Positions 9,175 through 17,161 of a DNA stretch of 35,190 nt are shown one piece after another. The notes beneath the pieces were generated by a model, which had not been told where the DNA came from, made no database searches, and was given only the letters and a program-made list of their open reading frames with translations. The stretch comes from an archaeon (lineage in GTDB: Archaea > Thermoproteota > Nitrososphaeria > Nitrososphaerales > Nitrosopumilaceae). Within the stretch, counting starts at the first letter, position 1. Every line of letters starts with the position of its first letter. Position numbers and translations under genes: made by a program. The stretch covers positions 1 through 35,190 of the forward strand of contig JAJRWR010000030.1 of assembly GCA_024276695.1 (NCBI GenBank). Reading direction: 5' to 3'.

Positions 9175-9858
9175 TTATTCGTAATTTACCGCTCTTTGTG
9201 CTTGGAATTTCTTTCTAAATAGAAATGCGACAATCAGGGTTCCAACATAGGGGGCAGTCCAATAAAGCCATAGATTTTCAAAGGCTCCAGACAATAATGC
9301 AGGTGCCAATGCTCTTGCAGGATTCATTGATGCCCCAGAAATAAAAGCCAAGAATAAAATATCTAATCCAACGATTCCTCCGATTGCAACACCACTAAAT
9401 CCTCTTAGGCCTTTTGTATATACAACATAGAATATGACACCCATAAGCATTACAGAAGCTAAAACTTCAACTGAAAAAATCAAAAATATTGAAAAATCAT
9501 AATTTGGGATATTTGTTCCAAGATTTACTTTGTCTCCAATGAATGTTAAAACAAAAAGAGAACCCAGTATTGCACCAATTATTTCTGCTATAAAATAATA
9601 TACAACTTGAATTTTTGATATATGACCCGTAATGTAATAGCCAATAGTCACTGCAGGATTAAAGTGAGCTAGAGAAATTTTTCCAAAAGAATACACACCA
9701 ATTAGTAATGCAATAAATGGGGCCACAGCTGCAAATGGAATTCCCAATTGACCATCAAAGACATTAGCATCATAAACTATGGAACCAGTCGCAAAAACTA
9801 CAAGAATAAAAGTTCCAATTAACTCTACTGTGAAAATCTGTAAATTAGAATAGGTCAT
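9175..9858 (-). CDS. aquaporin-family channel, probably arsenite/metalloid-type (AqpS-like context)
   Basis: A 227-aa MIP-family channel with about six membrane helices and both NPA boxes: AHFNPAVTIG near residue 67 and ASMNPARALAP near residue 180, the latter followed by the usual selectivity-filter arginine. MIP channels pass water, glycerol or neutral metalloid hydroxides. Its start overlaps the ArsC-like gene by 1 bp, the layout known for aqpS in some bacterial ars operons, where the channel replaces an arsenite pump. Arsenite as substrate is inference from context; water or glycerol transport is the alternative. Confidence 0.8.
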   Translation of the reverse strand: MTYSNLQIFTVELIGTFILVVFATGSIVYDANVFDGQLGIPFAAVAPFIALLIGVYSFGKISLAHFNPAVTIGYYITGHISKIQVVYYFIAEIIGAILGSLFVLTFIGDKVNLGTNIPNYDFSIFLIFSVEVLASVMLMGVIFYVVYTKGLRGFSGVAIGGIVGLDILFLAFISGASMNPARALAPALLSGAFENLWLYWTAPYVGTLIVAFLFRKKFQAQRAVNYE

Positions 9859-10265
9859 CAGTCTGCTTTCTCAAGGGATTTAATTAGGGTCATCACTTCT
9901 GATTTTATTTTATCACGAATTTTTCTGACTTCTTCAAGGGATTTTTCTTTCGGATCAGAAATATTCCAATCAAGTACATCTTTTACAAATAATGAAGGAC
10001 ATGATTTTTTATCCATACATCCCATATTGATGGTCTTAGAAGAATTTTCAATCATAAAGTTAGACAATAGTTTGGGTTGTTGATTTGCCATATCAATACC
10101 AATTTCTTTCATCACCTGAATTACAATCGAATTGAGTTGTGATGACGGAGTGGTTCCAGCACTAGAAACATTGAATCGATTTGGAGCGAATTTTCTAAAA
10201 AAAGCCTCAGCCATTTGGCTCCTACCAGCATTTTCTACGCACACAAATAGGATACTTTCAGACAT
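9858..10265 (-). CDS. arsC: arsenate reductase, LMW phosphatase-type (ArsC-like)
   Basis: A 135-aa protein of the low-molecular-weight phosphatase/thioredoxin-coupled ArsC fold. The P-loop CVENAGRSQMAEAF begins at Cys9 (C-x5-R-S). The thiol relay appears as Cys83 and Cys89 in MGCMDKKSCP, and the general-acid loop as WNISDP. In ArsC of this type three cysteines shuttle a disulfide to thioredoxin; here the second pair is spaced C-x5-C, between the C-x6-C of Staphylococcus-type and the C-x3-C of mycobacterial-type enzymes. It is divergent from arsR and overlaps the aquaporin gene by 1 bp. Confidence 0.85.
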   Translation of the reverse strand: MSESILFVCVENAGRSQMAEAFFRKFAPNRFNVSSAGTTPSSQLNSIVIQVMKEIGIDMANQQPKLLSNFMIENSSKTINMGCMDKKSCPSLFVKDVLDWNISDPKEKSLEEVRKIRDKIKSEVMTLIKSLEKAD

Positions 10266-10310
10266 TATTCATTATCATATAAATAATAGTTTATATAAAG
10301 TTAGATTGAT
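10266..10310. promoter_or_regulatory. divergent arsC/arsR promoter with inverted-repeat operator
   Basis: The 45 bp between the two start codons contain a perfect inverted repeat, ATATAAA-N6-TTTATAT, at 10277-10296. The two arms also serve as TATA boxes. For arsR on the plus strand ATATAAAT (10277-10284) predicts a start near 10306. For arsC on the minus strand TTTATATAAA (10299-10290) predicts a start near 10268. Both transcripts would be almost leaderless. A dimeric ArsR bound to the repeat would block both promoters at once (inference). Confidence 0.6.
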
Positions 10311-10610
10311 ATGAATGGGATCAGTCTCTTAAAATGTATTTGTGACGAAACACGTTTTGGAATTTTAGAGTTATTACAAAAAAACAGAGAGCTATGTGTA
10401 AATGATTTTGTGGAGAAATTACAAAAGGATCAGCCACTAGTTTCACATCATCTAAAAACATTGAAAAAATGTGGAATTGTCAAATCACGAAACGAAGGCA
10501 AAAAAGCAATGTATTCAATTTCAAATAATCAATTATCAGAATTAATTTCAGTAGTTACCAAAACAAGTAAGAAAATACCAGTTTTATGTTCAGAAAATAA
10601 TTGTTGTTAA
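10311..10610 (+). CDS. arsR: ArsR-family metalloid-responsive repressor
   Basis: A 99-aa winged-helix repressor of the ArsR/SmtB family. The recognition helix is in the QPLVSHHLKTLKKCGIV segment (residues 41-57), followed by the beta wing. Candidate metalloid ligands are Cys9, Cys11 and Cys29, the last in RELCVNDF. That segment matches the family ELCVCDL motif but lacks its second cysteine. There is also a C-terminal SENNCC tail (Cys93, Cys98, Cys99). The ligand set therefore differs from the classical pair and would have to be assembled from other cysteines. The 3' end overlaps the convergent sbtB gene by 4 bp. Confidence 0.85.
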   Translation: MNGISLLKCICDETRFGILELLQKNRELCVNDFVEKLQKDQPLVSHHLKTLKKCGIVKSRNEGKKAMYSISNNQLSELISVVTKTSKKIPVLCSENNCC

Positions 10611-10909
10611 AATTTTTCAGATCTTAATACGCCAACTTCACTGACATAAATAACGATAGCGAAATCAGCAAATAAGGTTCTAGAAATTTCTTCTACAACA
10701 TCTTGTAATTTTTCTTCACGCATAATTACTTCAACTTTGACATTTTTTTCATTTTTGAATCCCTGACCACGAATACCACGTGCACCATTACCGTCTACCT
10801 CATATGTTGTATACCCAGTGATTTCATGTTTATTTAAAATATCAATGATATTTTTTTGAGCTAAAATTTCACATGTAATTGTAAGTAATTTTACGTTGTA
10901 TAGTTTCAT
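10607..10909 (-). CDS. sbtB: SbtB-like PII-family regulator of bicarbonate transport
   Basis: A 100-aa PII-like protein. The T-loop region GYTTYEVDGNGARGIRGQGF (about residues 32-51) closely resembles the SbtB form, and the C-terminal FADFAIVIYVSEVGVLRSEKF matches the SbtB end (YISxVExLRxxKF). The cysteine-bearing R-loop extension of some cyanobacterial SbtB is absent. In cyanobacteria SbtB binds adenyl nucleotides and inhibits the SbtA transporter. Its start overlaps the sbtA stop by 4 bp, the pairing expected for the complex. Ligand and regulation in this archaeon are inference. Confidence 0.82.
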   Translation of the reverse strand: MKLYNVKLLTITCEILAQKNIIDILNKHEITGYTTYEVDGNGARGIRGQGFKNEKNVKVEVIMREEKLQDVVEEISRTLFADFAIVIYVSEVGVLRSEKF

Positions 10910-11991
10910 ACCCAGTCCTTTGCGATGTAATTGAATAAGTCTATCGATCCTTCTCCATTATGAACAAGTGTCGAGATTGTAAACATGATAGGGAGTAAGA
11001 CGATAATGTTGTATGGGAATGTAATTCCTAATGCAGATGTAATGTATAGACTTGGTTTTGCTTGAGGAATGGCATGACGCAACACAGCAGGTGCTGCAAT
11101 AAATGAAGCACTAGCCAAAAGCAGACCAAACATTACGGCGCCACCTAGGCTCAAACCCATAACAGTTGCAATAAGAACACCAATAATTCCATTGAATGTT
11201 GGCAGGATTACAGCAAATGCCGTAAGAAAAACGCCAACTTTTTTAATATCATCTAATCTTTGACCTGCAATTATTCCCATCTCAATCATAAAAATAACAA
11301 TTGCACCGGTAAACATTTCATCAAATACAATTCGGATTGAACTAAATCCTTCTTCCCCTATGATATACCCAATAACTATACTACCTAAGAGGATTACAAT
11401 TGCTTTACCAGTAATTGATTCATGTAATACTTGGGAGAGTTTTGTTTTAGTTTCTTGTAGTCCAATATCCATATCAGAAGTATCACCTTTAGTGAAGGAT
11501 TGTTTTTTCTGACGAATTTGTTTGGATACAGCCATGTTTGTCAAAAATATTGCCATGATAAAAGCAACTGGTTCTAAAACAGCTAGAATAGCTGCTAAAT
11601 ATCCTTCAGATGTTACACCTTGATTTTTGAGAAACGACAATCCAACTGAAAATGTGACAGCGCCAACTGCTCCATATGTTGATGCTAATGCATATGAATC
11701 AAAAATGTTGAATTTACCTAATCTTCGTAAAATTTGATAGTGATTTAAGGTAAACAGCAAAGACAATCCAATTGCAACTAACATTGGAATCAACATGTTC
11801 TCAAATCCTGTGTTTCTCATTTCTATTCCACCATGAAGTCCAATTGCTGCAAGAAGATATATTGGTAAAAATTCAGAAATTGCTTCAGGGATTTTTAAAT
11901 CGGATTTTATTCTAGCGGCAATTATCCCAAACAGAAAGAACAGGATTATTGGAGTAAGTAGATTTGACTGTATTAATTGTAATATTTCCAT
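10906..11991 (-). CDS. sbtA: SbtA-type sodium-dependent bicarbonate transporter
   Basis: A 361-aa integral membrane protein with about ten helices in two similar halves, separated by a charged cytoplasmic loop near residues 155-190. The N-terminal signature (KSDLKIPEAISEFLPIYLLA, then IGLHGG) is that of the SbtA family (Sbt_1). Cyanobacterial SbtA takes up bicarbonate with sodium. Ammonia-oxidising archaea fix bicarbonate by the 3-hydroxypropionate/4-hydroxybutyrate cycle, so a bicarbonate importer next to its PII-like partner fits autotrophy. Substrate is inferred from family and partner. Confidence 0.85.
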   Translation of the reverse strand: MEILQLIQSNLLTPIILFFLFGIIAARIKSDLKIPEAISEFLPIYLLAAIGLHGGIEMRNTGFENMLIPMLVAIGLSLLFTLNHYQILRRLGKFNIFDSYALASTYGAVGAVTFSVGLSFLKNQGVTSEGYLAAILAVLEPVAFIMAIFLTNMAVSKQIRQKKQSFTKGDTSDMDIGLQETKTKLSQVLHESITGKAIVILLGSIVIGYIIGEEGFSSIRIVFDEMFTGAIVIFMIEMGIIAGQRLDDIKKVGVFLTAFAVILPTFNGIIGVLIATVMGLSLGGAVMFGLLLASASFIAAPAVLRHAIPQAKPSLYITSALGITFPYNIIVLLPIMFTISTLVHNGEGSIDLFNYIAKDWV

Positions 11992-12042
11992 TGGAATATT
12001 TCAAAAAAAATGCTGAAATAAAAACCAAGGTATTATTGAAAA

Positions 12043-13029
12043 TCAAACAAACAGATCAATTAGATAAGTAAATCCAATCCCCATTGCAGCACTACCAGGA
12101 ATTGTAATAATCCATGAAAATACAATCTGTCTACTAACCTTCCACCGTACTGCACGTTTTCTTCTGGCAGCGCCTGCACCCATAATGGTTCCAGTGATTG
12201 CGTGTGTAGTACTAGCAGGAATGCCAAATATTGCAAATATTGCAAGCATCAATCCACCACCAGTTTCTGCTGCAAATCCCTGGTATGGTCGGAGTTTGGT
12301 AATTTTTACACCTAATGTTTTGATGACTTTGTATCCTCCAAAGAAGGTACCCAGTCCCATTGCAGTTGCAGCAGCAAGTATTACCCATAATGGCATCTCA
12401 AGTTCAGGAATCATTCCGGCTGAGAATAAAATTAAAACGATGATTCCCATTGTTTTTTGTCCATCATTTGCTCCATGAGTTAAAGCAAACCAAGCTGAAG
12501 AGATTATTTGTAATTTACCAAATGTTTTATTGACAGGTCCAGGTTTACGACTAGCAAATATCGTAATTATTAAGGTGGTTAACAATAAACCAAAAATTAT
12601 CCCACCAATTGGTGCAATAACAATTCCTGCAAAGACCTTTGTCAATCCACCATAAACTAATTTTTCAAATCCCAATCCTGCAATGCCGGCACCCATAATT
12701 CCTCCAACCAAAGAATGGCTGTTTGAAATAGGTAATCCGAAATAAGTACAAAGAGTACTCCAACCAATGGCTCCTGCCAATCCACCAACAATCATGTATA
12801 CTGTAATGTCATCAGGGCTAACGATTCCTTTTGCAATTGTAGTCGCAACTGCAACACCAAAAACAAAGGGTCCAATGAAATTCATTGCGGCAGATAAGCC
12901 AACAGCATGAATGGGTTTTAGAACACGTGTTCCAATAACAGTGGCAACAGAATTTGCAGAATCATTAAACCCATTTACAAAATCAAATATTAATGCAACA
13001 ATAATTGCACCTACTGCTATCTCTATCAT
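12043..13029 (-). CDS. pitA: PiT-family inorganic phosphate transporter
   Basis: A 328-aa membrane protein with the two inverted PiT signatures: FVNGFNDSANSVATVIGTR at the N-terminus and LTHGANDGQKTMGII in the second half. It also has paired SHSLVGGIMGAG and TTHAITGTIMGAG motifs. The family co-transports phosphate (or metal-phosphate) with protons or sodium. It starts 9 bp after the stop of the PhoU-like gene on the same strand, the usual Pit accessory arrangement. Confidence 0.93.
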   Translation of the reverse strand: MIEIAVGAIIVALIFDFVNGFNDSANSVATVIGTRVLKPIHAVGLSAAMNFIGPFVFGVAVATTIAKGIVSPDDITVYMIVGGLAGAIGWSTLCTYFGLPISNSHSLVGGIMGAGIAGLGFEKLVYGGLTKVFAGIVIAPIGGIIFGLLLTTLIITIFASRKPGPVNKTFGKLQIISSAWFALTHGANDGQKTMGIIVLILFSAGMIPELEMPLWVILAAATAMGLGTFFGGYKVIKTLGVKITKLRPYQGFAAETGGGLMLAIFAIFGIPASTTHAITGTIMGAGAARRKRAVRWKVSRQIVFSWIITIPGSAAMGIGFTYLIDLFV

Positions 13030-13038
13030 TCAATCATC

Positions 13039-13668
13039 TCAGGTATATTTTAGAACGATATCTTCAATGACATCTGCAACATCTACACATCGATCAGATG
13101 CAGTTTCCATTGTTTCATAGATATCTTTTAGTTTGATGATTTTGATTGCATCATTACTCTCAAATAGTTCTCTAATGGCTTCTCGGTACAAGTCATCAAC
13201 AGTATGCTCAATGTCACTAGTATTTCTACAATGTTCAATCATATCCTTTGAATTTTTGATATGTTGTAACTTTGAAATCATGTATTCCACTTCTTTTGTG
13301 GATTTGACTAGTTCATGAGCCATCTCTACAGCGTATGGTGGAGGAATTGTAATTTTGTAGCTGTAAATCCTTGCTGCAATACCATCCATAAAATCAATCA
13401 CATCATCAATTTTTGAGGCAATTCTCTGCATATCCTCACGATCTAGAGGAGTTATGAAGGTCTTGTTTAATTCAGAAAAGATATCACGTGTTAAAACATC
13501 TGCCTCAGTTTCAAGTGTATGAATCTTTTTTGTTTGTTCAACATTAGTAAGGTCATCGAACAAAATCACTACAGCTTCAGAGGTTTCAACTGCTTTTTTT
13601 GCTAAATCATCTAAAATTTTTAAGAGTTCTTTTTCATTTGACTTTAACCAAGATAGCCATTGTACCAT
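13039..13668 (-). CDS. PhoU-like DUF47 accessory protein of PiT transporter
   Basis: A 209-aa all-helical protein of the TIGR00153/DUF47 group. Supporting features are the helical heptad pattern throughout, REDMQRIASKIDDVIDFMDG near residue 75, and the C-terminal ETASDRCVDVADVIEDIVLK helix with the conserved acidic/Arg pattern of PhoU-like proteins. It is the upstream gene of a two-gene operon with the PiT permease. It probably modulates phosphate uptake; the mechanism is not established for this family. Confidence 0.9.
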   Translation of the reverse strand: MVQWLSWLKSNEKELLKILDDLAKKAVETSEAVVILFDDLTNVEQTKKIHTLETEADVLTRDIFSELNKTFITPLDREDMQRIASKIDDVIDFMDGIAARIYSYKITIPPPYAVEMAHELVKSTKEVEYMISKLQHIKNSKDMIEHCRNTSDIEHTVDDLYREAIRELFESNDAIKIIKLKDIYETMETASDRCVDVADVIEDIVLKYT

Positions 13669-13781
13669 GATTTATTGAGTTGGATTTTGGATATAGGGCT
13701 AGTGAACATACAGTATATTGCACTATATAGAAACAATACAATCAAGAGATCTAAAAATGATCGTAAAAATCAGATGTTAAA

Positions 13782-13806
13782 TTAAAAAAATAAGATAATA
13801 AAAAAG
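13782..13806 (-). terminator. T-rich 3' end after the triple-repeat secreted protein gene
   Basis: Directly downstream of the stop codon the minus strand reads a run of T-tracts interrupted by A. Archaeal RNA polymerase stops on such U-rich stretches without a hairpin. Assignment is by composition and position only. Confidence 0.4.
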
Positions 13807-13808
13807 GT

Positions 13809-15425
13809 TTACTCTCGAACTGTAAATCCAGGAGCCCATTGATCAGTATTTCTTAGATCAAAAGTGCTTTCAGTATTTGCTTTTTCTACATTAAACATTG
13901 TATCGTATGCGGGATTATTTGGATGGTATCCTTGGCATTCAAAATCAAAAATGTTTTCCAGAGCGAATTTGTTTTTGACATAGCTTTCCTCTTTGTTTGT
14001 TTCTGTCTCAACAGTATAATCAATTGCTCTACAATTTACATAGTTAAAGCCACGAATTACTTTACCATCAGATACCAAATCAACATCAATATCAACCAAG
14101 TTTACATTACCAGTACCGGCAACACCTTGAATTTTCATTGTATCATCTACGTGATTATACAATATCGGATAATCGCCTACAATTCCACGTAACTCCAATG
14201 TTGGATAAGTGGCCTTGTCAAGAATTGTCTCATCACCAGTATCTTCAGTTGCAGTTAACACTTCACTTTGCTTAAACATGGAAAACTCTATTGTTTCAGT
14301 TCCATCAGCAAGAGTAAAAGTCGCAATTGCATCCAAGCCACCGTCAGTGTTTTGAATTAATTCTACATACTCATTTGTTAGGGATGCGGTTTTCCAAACA
14401 GGAACATCCCCTCTCAGAGTATCATAATACATGTTCACACCTTCAAATCCAGAACATGTAAAAGATGATTGAAGAACTATAACAAATCCACTTTTTCCAG
14501 TAAATCCTTCTTCTTTGTCAGCTTGAGTGGTGATTCGTGCATCAGATATTCTACAAGAGGTAAAATCAAATCCTCTCAATGTTGATTCAGTATTTGTAAA
14601 TTCAACTAGTGCATCAAAATCAACATTAGAACCAGTTGAAAGCCCAGATAGTTGTCTTGATCGGTCTATTGCATTAAACAATAGAGGATAGTAATCTAAA
14701 ACTCCCTCCACCTCAAACTCTGCGACAACATTTTCAGAGGATTCCCCATATCCTGAAACTAGATTAAATACAGGGAAATGAATTTTTTCTGCTCCATTTT
14801 CAAAGTTGAATGTTATTACAGTACTCATGTCATTAGCAAATTTAAATCCAGAATCTCCAAAATCAGTGAAAGTTTGATAAGTATTTATCAAATTTGCATC
14901 CAAATAATTAGAATTTAGTCCACTGCATACAAAGTCAATTTTATCTATGATAGCAAATCCTACTTTTTTGAAATAACTTTCATAGTCATTAGAATCAAGT
15001 GTTTCTACTTGATAATTGTCGATTCTACAATTGCTGTAATCAAGAGCAATAATTGATTCACCCTCTTTTACAAAATCTGCAACAACATCAAAATATTTGA
15101 ATGAATAATCAAACGCAGCGTTAGATAATCTATACTTGTATGCCTCATCCATTGCGGCATGCAATAATGGAGAATTAGTAACAGTTCCTTCTACTGAAAA
15201 TGAAACTCCAGAGTTATCTGCAAAATTTTCACCCATTTCAAAGACAGGGAATTCATACGTTTCGATTCCATCTCGGAATGTGAATGTCAAAATAGGAGTT
15301 ACATCACCTATCATTTTGTATCCTTCATTTTCTTCAGCATATGCATTTGTGAATCCAAATGATGTCACTGTAAATAATACAACAATACTGAAAATTGCAA
15401 TATTCTTTGTGTTTTTACAAGTCAT
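13809..15425 (-). CDS. secreted protein with three tandem ~130-aa repeats
   Basis: A 538-aa protein of unknown function. Residues 1-30 form a signal peptide ending AYA. The rest consists of three homologous domains, about residues 46-170, 202-327 and 367-500. Each opens with a strand such as TFRDGIETYEFPVF, has a middle YPLLFNAIDRS-like helix, and ends with one NCRI/SCRI/NCRA cysteine and a second one about 33 residues later (Cys133/167, 291/324, 465/497). Each domain therefore probably carries its own disulfide. The protein ends shortly after the third domain without a membrane anchor. A surface or extracellular structural role is inferred from the signal and repeats only. Confidence 0.75.
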   Translation of the reverse strand: MTCKNTKNIAIFSIVVLFTVTSFGFTNAYAEENEGYKMIGDVTPILTFTFRDGIETYEFPVFEMGENFADNSGVSFSVEGTVTNSPLLHAAMDEAYKYRLSNAAFDYSFKYFDVVADFVKEGESIIALDYSNCRIDNYQVETLDSNDYESYFKKVGFAIIDKIDFVCSGLNSNYLDANLINTYQTFTDFGDSGFKFANDMSTVITFNFENGAEKIHFPVFNLVSGYGESSENVVAEFEVEGVLDYYPLLFNAIDRSRQLSGLSTGSNVDFDALVEFTNTESTLRGFDFTSCRISDARITTQADKEEGFTGKSGFVIVLQSSFTCSGFEGVNMYYDTLRGDVPVWKTASLTNEYVELIQNTDGGLDAIATFTLADGTETIEFSMFKQSEVLTATEDTGDETILDKATYPTLELRGIVGDYPILYNHVDDTMKIQGVAGTGNVNLVDIDVDLVSDGKVIRGFNYVNCRAIDYTVETETNKEESYVKNKFALENIFDFECQGYHPNNPAYDTMFNVEKANTESTFDLRNTDQWAPGFTVRE

Positions 15426-15524
15426 TAAACTGTAAAAATAATTTTCACACTATAAGCTATCAGATGGTTTTCTACTTATGAAACATGTTTCTAGATAGTA
15501 CCAGTAATTCTATATAGAAATTAT

Positions 15525-17093
15525 CTATTCTTCACAGTTTAGTAAGAGATCTTTTTCAGAATCAAGATAGCATCTATCAGAGTTTGCACCACCGTCAATT
15601 ATATCAGAACCAGAATGGGCATAAATTATATCAATTCCAGACTGTCCCTTTAGAATATCATTGCCAGAATTACCCTTTATTGTATCATCTCCAGCACCAC
15701 CAGAAATAATATCATCACCATGGCCACCAAAAATGCAATCATTTCCTAATCCGGCAGAAATAAGATCATTTCCTGCCAATCCAAAAATTAGATCATCCCC
15801 ATCAGTTCCCTGAATCACATCATCACCCTGAGTTCCCTCAATTAGATTGTAATCTGAATATGCCTTCCCACAAGTTTTCACAGTAATGGTTTGAGAATCA
15901 TTAGATGAATGTCCAACTTGATCAAATGCAATCCAGATTATCGTAGTAACACCAGGAGAAAAGGCGCCTGGAGCATTGTTGATGATGGTCTTGATTCCAC
16001 TTTCGTCAGTTGCAGTGGCATTACCAATGGATACATTAGTTAGATAATCATCAGCCTCAACTACTAATGAAATAGGTGCAACAATCACAGGTTTTGATTG
16101 GTCATAGATTACCTCTTTAACTATCTCAGGTTCAACATAATCAACTAACTCAGGTTCAACATAAAATGGAGTTTCAAATGACTTGATATTATGTTCTGCA
16201 GAATCTACAACTAAAAGTTCTCCATTAATTCCAAAAACGATATCAGTTATAATTTCAAAAGAATTAGGATACGGCCCCACTTGATCAAAAACATTTAGAT
16301 TTAAATTTGAATCCTGAGACAAATGTAAAATTCTATTAGTAGCTGCATTTACAATAAACATTTCACCAGAAGGATCAATAGATATTGCCTCAGGTACAAA
16401 TACATAGTTTGATGAATAAAACGTGAATGATTTTACAAAGTTTCCATCAGTATCAAATTTTTCAATCTTGCTATTTCCTTTATCAGTGACGTAGACATTA
16501 CCATCACCATCAATATCAATTCCAACTGCAGTTAGAAATTGACCTTCACCCAATCCACTAGATCCAAATGATGAAATAAATTCTCCATCAGTAGTGAATT
16601 TCTGAACTCTTTGATTTCCAGTATCTACAACATATACAATTCCATTATACGTTGCAATTCCATTTGGAAAATAAAATTGTCCTTCATAGATTCCTTTTTC
16701 ACCCCATTGAGAAACAAATTCTCCATCAGTAGTGAATTTCTGAACTCTATTTAGATCTCGATCAGCTACAAAAACTGAATCATCAGATACTGCAATTCCT
16801 GAGGGATAATGAAATTCTCCAGATAATTTCCCACTTTTGCCCCATTCTGTCAAGTATTCTCCCTGACTTGTGAATTTTTGAATACGCTTGTTACCTAAAT
16901 CACTAACATAGATACTGCCATCATCACCTACTGCAATGAATTGAGGGTGAGAGAAAAGTCCAGGTTCAGAAATTCCAAAAGAGCCCCATTCAGAAAGATA
17001 ATCATAATCTCCAAACCCAAATGATATTTGTGCAAAAGAATTAGATAACAAGAGTACAGAAACAATCAAGATTACAAAAGATATTTTCAACAA
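15525..17093 (-). CDS. secreted NHL-repeat, HYR and RTX-like repeat protein
   Basis: A 522-aa mosaic exoprotein. A signal peptide (residues 1 to ~21) is followed by about six NHL repeats to residue ~300, with units such as GNKRIQKFTSQGEYLTEWG, which form a beta-propeller. Next is a HYR-like Ig domain (about 335-410; VVEADDYLTNVSIGNATATD). Residues 419-522 carry glycine/aspartate nonapeptides of the hemolysin calcium-binding type, such as GGAGDDTIKGNSGNDIL. A calcium-stabilised surface adhesin or matrix protein is the likely role (inference). Three nearly identical QKFTTDGEF units show recent repeat homogenisation. Confidence 0.82.
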   Translation of the reverse strand: MLKISFVILIVSVLLLSNSFAQISFGFGDYDYLSEWGSFGISEPGLFSHPQFIAVGDDGSIYVSDLGNKRIQKFTSQGEYLTEWGKSGKLSGEFHYPSGIAVSDDSVFVADRDLNRVQKFTTDGEFVSQWGEKGIYEGQFYFPNGIATYNGIVYVVDTGNQRVQKFTTDGEFISSFGSSGLGEGQFLTAVGIDIDGDGNVYVTDKGNSKIEKFDTDGNFVKSFTFYSSNYVFVPEAISIDPSGEMFIVNAATNRILHLSQDSNLNLNVFDQVGPYPNSFEIITDIVFGINGELLVVDSAEHNIKSFETPFYVEPELVDYVEPEIVKEVIYDQSKPVIVAPISLVVEADDYLTNVSIGNATATDESGIKTIINNAPGAFSPGVTTIIWIAFDQVGHSSNDSQTITVKTCGKAYSDYNLIEGTQGDDVIQGTDGDDLIFGLAGNDLISAGLGNDCIFGGHGDDIISGGAGDDTIKGNSGNDILKGQSGIDIIYAHSGSDIIDGGANSDRCYLDSEKDLLLNCEE

Positions 17094-17161
17094 TCAATCA
17101 TGACAAAATTTGAGAAATACAACCAAAGTTAGCTAATGTTACAATTGTTGTCAATTTTATC

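Noticed and set aside
9175-9858. Calling the channel a plain glycerol facilitator
   Set aside because: Family alone cannot decide the substrate; the overlap with arsC and link to arsR favour a metalloid role, so the call was left as aquaporin-family with arsenic context.
12060-12245. 61-aa minus-strand frame inside the PiT gene
   Set aside because: It is an out-of-frame shadow of the well-conserved permease sequence.
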